Source: Nemertoderma westbladi (taxonomy: Eukaryota > Xenacoelomorpha > Nemertodermatida > Nemertodermatidae). Taken from it: a stretch of 47,826 nucleotides of DNA. Shown piece after piece: positions 41,754 to 47,826 of this stretch. A model generated the notes under the pieces. The model had not been told where the DNA came from and ran no database searches. It worked only from the letters and a program-made list of their open reading frames with translations. The stretch's first letter is position 1. Every line of letters starts with the position of its first letter. The DNA is taken from assembly GCA_032718475.1 (NCBI GenBank), contig JAUCBJ010004238.1:1-47826 (forward strand). The letters are read 5' to 3'. Made by a program: the position numbers and the translations under genes.

Positions 41754-42028
41754 TTAGTAGCAACCACATTGAGATGCTTGCATATCGTCGAATACCTTGA
41801 GAACAACGTTGTTATAATCATCGTAGTAGAGGACATGCAGACTATGGAGTATGTCGGGTACACAACAGGGTCTACCGATGTTTGTAGTGCTGGAATATCT
41901 CCCGTGCTTCAGTTTGATTCGGAACTCCCTGGTACTGAGTATCGCCTGTACTGTGGCGTGATTGGTCGCGTTGTATTGACCCCCTAGCGGAAACGGGCAC
42001 TCCCCTTGACAGATGTTCGCTTGATAAC
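41754..42028 (-). CDS. last exon of BMP/TGF-beta-type ligand
   Basis: The exon starts after a clear acceptor (TTTCATCTTTAG|GT) and ends with TAA at 41754. It encodes most of the cystine-knot domain: GYQANICQGECPFPLGGQYN, TNHATVQAIL, PCCVPD, LHVLYYDDYNNVVLK, and terminal QCGCY. Six of the seven knot cysteines are here; the first and the dimer-region start lie in an upstream exon outside what I can identify. CQGECPFPL and NHATVQ are closest to BMP2/4 or ADMP-like ligands. The loop between ATVQAIL and PCCV is longer and more basic than usual. A secreted signalling dimer; the subfamily is not settled. Confidence 0.85.
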
Positions 42029-42386
42029 CTAAAGATGAAACACACAAACTTGTTATGAGAGGCGCATTATCATTGCCATTATCACCGACGACATTAGGCC
42101 TGGCCTATAACATGTGTTTATTGTCATCATTTAAATTATTTCCTGATTTTCACCTAACAAACTAAAAACACTACACAATGTTTGGCGTCATGATTGCTGT
42201 GTAATAGACCAAGAAGGGACAATGGGTCTACAACTACAATGTGGGCAGTATGCAGAGTTGTATTGAAGATGAAGAATATAAAAACAGCTATATTAAAATG
42301 ATACTGTAGGTCCGGCTAATAATTTAATAACCGTATTACTTTGCAAGAGAAAAATAACTCGAAGTAAAATGTTGAACATATTGAAC
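42029..42386. other. intron/upstream region of BMP-type gene
   Basis: No further exon could be recognised on the minus strand here. Confidence 0.4.
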
Positions 42387-42648
42387 TTACCATTGGGTGC
42401 GACTTACCATTGGGTGCGACTTACCATTGGGTGCGACTTACCATTGGGTTGCGACTTACCATTGGGTGCGACTTACCATTGGGTACGACTTACCATTGGG
42501 TGCGACTTACCATTGGGTGCGACTTACCATTGGGTGCGACTTACCATTGGGTTGCGACTTACCATTGGGTGCGACTTACCATTGGGTGCGACTTACCATT
42601 GGGTGCGACTTACCATTGGGTGCGACTTACCATTGGGTGCGACTTACC
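42387..42648 (+). repeat. 17-bp minisatellite
   Basis: About 15 copies of TTACCATTGGGTGCGAC, two with an extra T (GGGTTGCGAC) and one with GGGTACGAC. It lies directly against the LINE fragment. Apparent open frames here are repeat artefacts. Confidence 0.95.
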
Positions 42649-42650
42649 AT

Positions 42651-42741
42651 TAATACCCTAATGGAACCAAAGCACAACTGGATTACATCCTTATAAACAA
42701 AAAGTGGAGAAACAGCTGATCAACTGCGAGGCATACAGCTC
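42651..42741 (+). pseudogene. duplicated LINE endonuclease 3' fragment
   Basis: About 90 bp matching 43062-43150 with one missing A (AACAGC-TGATC) and a few changes; contains ACCAAAGCACAACTGGATTA. An extra copy of the end of the endonuclease fragment, placed upstream of it, so the locus is rearranged. Confidence 0.75.
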
Positions 42742-42787
42742 GTTCAACATTTGATGGACAAGACATCAGTTCAAGACAACAGTTATA

Positions 42788-43153
42788 TGTTGCTACAGTC
42801 CAGCCAATGCCTCAGAGCCAGAACAAGCAGTCAAGTTTTATGAAGAACTGACTGGACTTATTAAGGACATTCCGAAACACAATGTTAAAGTCATTGCTGG
42901 TGACCTGAATGCGCAAATTGGCCCAGAAGACATCAAGGGATACACCTATAACACCAGTTCTAACAGAAATGGGTACTTACTTTTAGACCTAATGGAAGAA
43001 TGTGAATTGATACCAACAAACAACACATTCGAAAAGAGTAAGGGGAAGCTATGGACCTTTCAATACCCCAATGGAACCAAAGCACAACTGGATTACATCC
43101 TTATAAACAAAAAGTGGAGAAACAGCATGATCAACTGCGAGGCATACAAGTAG
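42788..43153 (+). pseudogene. LINE (RTE-like) endonuclease fragment
   Basis: An open frame of 122 codons without its own start: CYSPANASEPEQAVKFYEEL, then VIAGDLNAQIG, a G-LLLDLMEE block, TNNTFEKS...LWTF and QLDYILINKKW. This is the APE-type endonuclease of a non-LTR retrotransposon, with GDLNA and the LDYI...motifs; the C-terminal SDH motif is missing. It is truncated at both ends and ends at a TAG. A relic. Confidence 0.82.
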
Positions 43154-43972
43154 TAATGGTTTGCCCATTTCGGCGACAGTTGGACCCACTTCGCACCTTG
43201 GGTGTTAAGTAGGTCATTAATTAATTAAACAATTAATTAATTGGTCGATTAAACAATTAATTAATTGTTTAATCAATCGATTTGTATCAAATAATGTTGC
43301 CAAAGGCAATTTAATTTGACACAAATCAATCAGATAGGGACGCGAGATGAATAAATTGTACTACAGCAAATGAAATATACAATACAATAGGCACTGTGCA
43401 ATACAATATACAGTACATTTGTATTATTTTTGCCGTACAATAGAATGATAGAATGAAATATAAAGATGCGAGCGGGGCCCAAAACATAAATTACCCTTTC
43501 AAGAAAATAAAATGGACCAGTTTGGTCCTAGCTCAATCCCTCAATAATCTGCGGCCGTTTGGGCTCTTATTAGACGTAGCATGACTAACCCCACCATTGA
43601 ATCCTATGTTGAGTTAAACCATTGTCAATTCGCCTAAGAAAATTATAATAAACATCTGGTCTTGCAATAGATTATTCTTCTTTCACAACTCCATTCTAGC
43701 CTCCCTCTATAATAGCCCCCATTCACCGCATTCCCATTATTTATTCAAGAAATTATATGTTTTTTATAATATATTTTGGAAAATTAGCCGACTAAGTCAT
43801 AATTTTTAAAACTTTAAATAAGGGTGGAGTTATTTTATAAAGTTAAGAAGAGTGAATCAATGGAGGCAACATGAAGTCTAATCTCTTGCCCTTTACTCAT
43901 AAGACCGCACATTAACTCCCAAGGTTGCATACTATCACTATAGCTGGGAGAGTCAAAGCTAGTGTACAGAAT
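43154..43972. other. non-coding, AT-rich palindromes
   Basis: No gene. 43214-43295 contains nested AATTAATTAAACAATTAATT palindromes and GTTTAATCAATCGATT; the rest is AT-rich. Confidence 0.45.
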
Positions 43973-44155
43973 GAGGAGTGAGGGAGTGAGGGAAGTGAGG
44001 GAGTGAGGGAAGTGAGGGAAGTGAGGGAAGTGAGGGAAGTGAGGCAGTGAGGCAGTGAGGGAAGTGAGGGAAGTGAGGGAAGTGAGGGAAGTGAGGGAAG
44101 TGAGGGAAGTGAGGGAAGTGAGGGAAGTGAGGGAAGTGAGGGAGTGAGGGAAGTG
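43973..44155 (+). repeat. 9-bp satellite, (GAAGTGAGG)n orientation
   Basis: About 20 copies of a 9-bp unit with 8-bp variants (GGGAGTGA, GGCAGTGA). Opposite orientation to the long array that follows. Confidence 0.95.
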
Positions 44156-44176
44156 CAAATCGAATTATAAATGATG
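44156..44176. repeat. satellite inversion junction
   Basis: A 21-bp unique spacer (CAAATCGAATTATAAATGATG) between oppositely oriented arrays. Confidence 0.9.
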
Positions 44177-47100
44177 CCTCACTTCCCTCACTTCCCTCAC
44201 TTCCCTCACTTCCCTCACTTCCCTCACTTCCCTCACTTCCCTCACTTCCCTCACTTCCCTCACTTCCCTCACTTCCCTCACTTCCCTCACTTCCCTCACT
44301 TCCCTCACTTCCCTCACTTCCCTCACTTCCCTCACTTCCCTCACTTCCCTCACTTCCCTCACTTCCCTCACTTCCCTCACTTCCCTCACTTCCCTCACTT
44401 CCCTCACTTCCCTCACTTCCCTCACTTCCCTCACTTCCCTCACTTCCCTCACTTCCCTCACTTCCCTCACTTCCCTCACTTCCCTCACTTCCCTCACTTC
44501 CCTCACTTCCCTCACTTCCCTCACTTCCCTCACTTCCCTCACTTCCCTCACTTCCCTCACTTCCCTCACTTCCCTCACTTCCCTCACTTCCCTCACTTCC
44601 CTCACTTCCCTCACTTCCCTCACTTCCCTCACTTCCCTCACTTCCCTCACTTCCCTCACTTCCCTCACTTCCCTCACTTCCCTCACTTCCCTCACTCCCC
44701 TCACTTCCTCACTTCCCTCACTTCCCTCACTTCCCTCACTTCCCTCACTTCCCTCACTTCCCTCACTTCCCTCACTCCCTCACTTCCCTCACTTCCCTCA
44801 CTTCCCTCACTTCCCTCACTTCCCTCACTTCCCTCACTCCCCTCACTCCCCTCACTTCCCTCACTTCCCTCACTTCCCTCACTTCCCTCACTCCCTCACT
44901 CCCTCACTTCCCTCACTTCCCTCACTTCCCTCACTTCCCTCACTTCCCTCACTTCCCTCACTTCCCTCACTTCCCTCACTTCCCTCACTTCCCTCACTTC
45001 CCTCACTCCCTCACTTCCCTCACTTCCCTCACTTCCCTCACTTCCCTCACTTCCCTCACTTCCCTCACTTCCCTCACTCCCTCACTTCCCTCACTTCCCT
45101 CACTTCCCTCACTTCCCTCACTTCCCTCACTTCCCTCACTTCCCTCACTTCCCTCACTTCCCTCACTTCCCTCACTTCCCTCACTTCCCTCACTTCCCTC
45201 ACTTCCCTCACTTCCCTCACTTCCCTCACTTCCCTCACTTCCCTCACTTCCCTCACTTCCCTCACTTCCCTCACTTCCCTCACTTCCCTCACTTCCCTCA
45301 CTTCCCTCACTTCCCTCACTCCCTCACTTCCCTCACTTCCCTCACTTCCCTCACTTCCCTCACTTCCCTCACTTCCCTCACTTCCCTCACTTCCCTCACT
45401 TCCCTCACTTCCCTCACTTCCCTCACTTCCCTCACTTCCCTCACTTCCCTCACTTCCCTCACTTCCCTCACTTCCCTCACTCCCTCACTTCCCTCACTTC
45501 CCTCACTTCCCTCACTTCCCTCACTTCCCTCACTCCCCTCACTCCCCTCACTTCCCTCACTTCCCTCACTTCCCTCACTTCCCTCACTTCCCTCACTTCC
45601 CTCACTTCCCTCACTTCCCTCACTTCCCTCACTTCCCTCACTTCCCTCACTTCCCTCACTTCCCTCACTTCCCTCACTTCCCTCACTTCCCTCACTTCCC
45701 TCACTTCCCTCACTTCCCTCACTTCCCTCACTTCCCTCACTTCCCTCACTTCCCTCACTTCCCTCACTTCCCTCACTTCCCTCACTTCCCTCACTTCCCT
45801 CACTGCCTCACTGCCTCACTTCCCTCACTTCCCTCACTTCCCTCACTTCCCTCACTTCCCTCACTTCCCTCACTGCCTCACTGCCTCACTTCCCTCACTT
45901 CCCTCACTTCCCTCACTTCCCTCACTTCCCTCACTGCCTCACTGCCTCACTTCCCTCACTTCCCTCACTTCCCTCACTTCCCTCACTTCCCTCACTTCCC
46001 TCACTGCCTCACTGCCTCACTTCCCTCACTTCCCTCACTTCCCTCACTTCCCTCACTTCCCTCACTTCCCTCACTTCCCTCACTTCCCTCACTTCCCTCA
46101 CTTCCCTCACTTCCCTCACTTCCCTCACTTCCCTCACTTCCCTCACTTCCCTCACTTCCCTCACTTCCCTCACTTCCCTCACTTCCCTCACTTCCCTCAC
46201 TTCCCTCACTTCCCTCACTTCCCTCACTTCCCTCACTTCCCTCACTTCCCTCACTTCCCTCACTGCCTCACTGCCTCACTTCCCTCACTTCCCTCACTTC
46301 CCTCACTTCCCTCACTGCCTCACTGCCTCACTTCCCTCACTTCCCTCACTTCCCTCACTTCCCTCACTTCCCTCACTTCCCTCACTGCCTCACTGCCTCA
46401 CTTCCCTCACTTCCCTCACTTCCCTCACTTCCCTCACTTCCCTCACTTCCCTCACTCCCTCACTTCCCTCACTTCCCTCACTTCCCTCACTTCCCTCACT
46501 TCCCTCACTTCCCTCACTTCCCTCACTTCCCTCACTTCCCTCACTTCCCTCACTTCCCTCACTTCCCTCACTTCCCTCACTTCCCTCACTTCCCTCACTT
46601 CCCTCACTTCCCTCACTTCCCTCACTTCCCTCACTTCCCTCACTTCCCTCACTTCCCTCACTTCCCTCACTTCCCTCACTTCCCTCACTTCCCTCACTTC
46701 CCTCACTTCCCTCACTTCCCTCACTTCCCTCACTTCCCTCACTTCCCTCACTTCCCTCACTGCCTCACTGCCTCACTTCCCTCACTTCCCTCACTTCCCT
46801 CACTTCCCTCACTTCCCTCACTGCCCTCACTGCCTCACTTCCCTCACTTCCCTCACTTCCCTCACTTCCCTCACTTCCCTCACTTCCCTCACTGCCTCAC
46901 TGCCTCACTTCCCTCACTTCCCTCACTTCCCTCACTTCCCTCACTTCCCTCACTTCCCTCACTTCCCTCACTTCCCTCACTCCCTCACTTCCCTCACTTC
47001 CCTCACTCCCCTCACTTCCCTCACTTCCCTCACTTCCCTCACTTCCCTCACTTCCCTCACTTCCCTCACTTCCCTCACTTCCCTCACTTCCCTCACTTCC

Positions 47101-47826
47101 CTCACTGCCTCACTGCCTCACTTCCCTCACTTCCCTCACTTCCCTCACTTCCCTCACTTCCCTCACTGCCTCACTGCCTCACTTCCCTCACTTCCCTCAC
47201 TTCCCTCACTTCCCTCACTTCCCTCACTTCCCTCACTCCCTCACTTCCCTCACTCCCTCACTTCCCTCACTTCCCTCACTTCCCTCACTTCCCTCACTTC
47301 CCTCACTTCCCTCACTTCCCTCACTTCCCTCACTTCCCTCACTTCCCTCACTTCCCTCACTGCCTCACTGCCTCACTTCCCTCACTTCCCTCACTTCCCT
47401 CACTTCCCTCACTTCCCTCACTTCCCTCACTTCCCTCACTTCCCTCACTCCCTCACTTCCCTCACTTCCCTCACTTCCCTCACTTCCCTCACTTCCCTCA
47501 CTTCCCTCACTTCCCTCACTTCCCTCACTTCCCTCACTTCCCTCACTTCCCTCACTTCCCTCACTTCCCTCACTGCCTCACTTCCCTCACTTCCCTCACT
47601 TCCCTCACTTCCCTCACTTCCCTCACTTCCCTCACTTCCCTCACTTCCCTCACTTCCCTCACTTCCCTCACTTCCCTCACTTCCCTCACTTCCCTCACTC
47701 CCTCACTTCCCTCACTTCCCTCACTTCCCTCACTTCCCTCACTTCCCTCACTTCCCTCACTTCCCTCACTTCCCTCACTTCCCTCACTTCCCTCACTTCC
47801 CTCACTTCCCTCACTTCCCTCACTTC
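44177..47826 (-). repeat. 9-bp satellite, (CTTCCCTCA)n, to window end
   Basis: About 400 copies of CTTCCCTCA with 8-bp variants CTGCCTCA and CTCCCTCA, and CTCCCCTCA. From about 45800 the variant CTGCCTCA comes in adjacent pairs at intervals of 52, 61, 70 or longer, giving a higher-order pattern. It continues past the window. Long reading frames (VREVREV...) in it are artefacts of a stop-free repeat. Confidence 0.97.

Noticed and set aside
42369-42696. Three overlapping frames over the 17-bp minisatellite
   Set aside because: Repeat artefacts: all three frames are open because the unit is 17 bp and lacks stops.
44165-47826. Long frames coding REVREV... repeats
   Set aside because: Products of a stop-free 9-bp satellite; no composition or start context of a gene.
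43973-47826. Telomere
   Set aside because: The unit is CTTCCCTCA, not TTAGGG-type, and orientation switches.

Overview
This window is invertebrate metazoan nuclear DNA. Split, spliced genes for an alpha-carbonic anhydrase, an ionotropic glutamate receptor and a BMP/TGF-beta-type ligand sit in AT-rich DNA full of transposons, foldbacks and satellites. Frequent short words such as TAGGCCTA and GGTACCGGTA gave me an impression of a marine deuterostome (echinoderm or hemichordate type), but I cannot prove that.

Left part (about 1-8896, resuming at 24243-24610): a Maverick/Polinton-type (adintovirus-like) element, genes on the minus strand. From right to left it carries an unknown gene, a 41-residue zinc-finger microprotein, a pX-like hydrophobic protein, a small basic protein, a retroviral-type integrase, two tandem paralogous structural-type proteins, a basic core-like protein, an F54H12.2-like structural protein, an adenain-type cysteine protease and an unknown 200-residue protein. 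Three genes each carry one lesion: a frameshift in the integrase, an in-frame stop in one paralog, and a frameshift in the F54H12.2-like gene. No DNA polymerase B or packaging ATPase is visible.

Middle part (8897-24242): a young BEL/Pao-type LTR retrotransposon inserted into the last codons of a Maverick gene, with an ATCAT target duplication. Its 1909-bp LTRs differ at only four positions that I found. Inside are one long gag-pol frame broken by a single TAA, a pol that stops in the integrase zinc-binding region with no DDE core, and an extra 3' reading frame with three perfect CCHC zinc knuckles. A 16-nt motif recurs nine times through coding and non-coding parts, and three near-identical hairpins precede gag.

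Right part (24243-47826): repeat-rich DNA with MITEs and a tRNA-related SINE; carbonic anhydrase in three coding exons, whose first intron is a tandem array of 14 copies of the 5' splice site; a reverse-transcriptase relic and foldbacks; a two-exon glutamate receptor; the last exon of a BMP-type ligand on the minus strand; a 17-bp minisatellite against a rearranged LINE endonuclease fragment; and at least 3.8 kb of 9-bp satellite that changes orientation once and runs off the window end.

The host genes have no evident functional link. The two large elements interact only by nesting: the retroelement disrupted the viral-like one.
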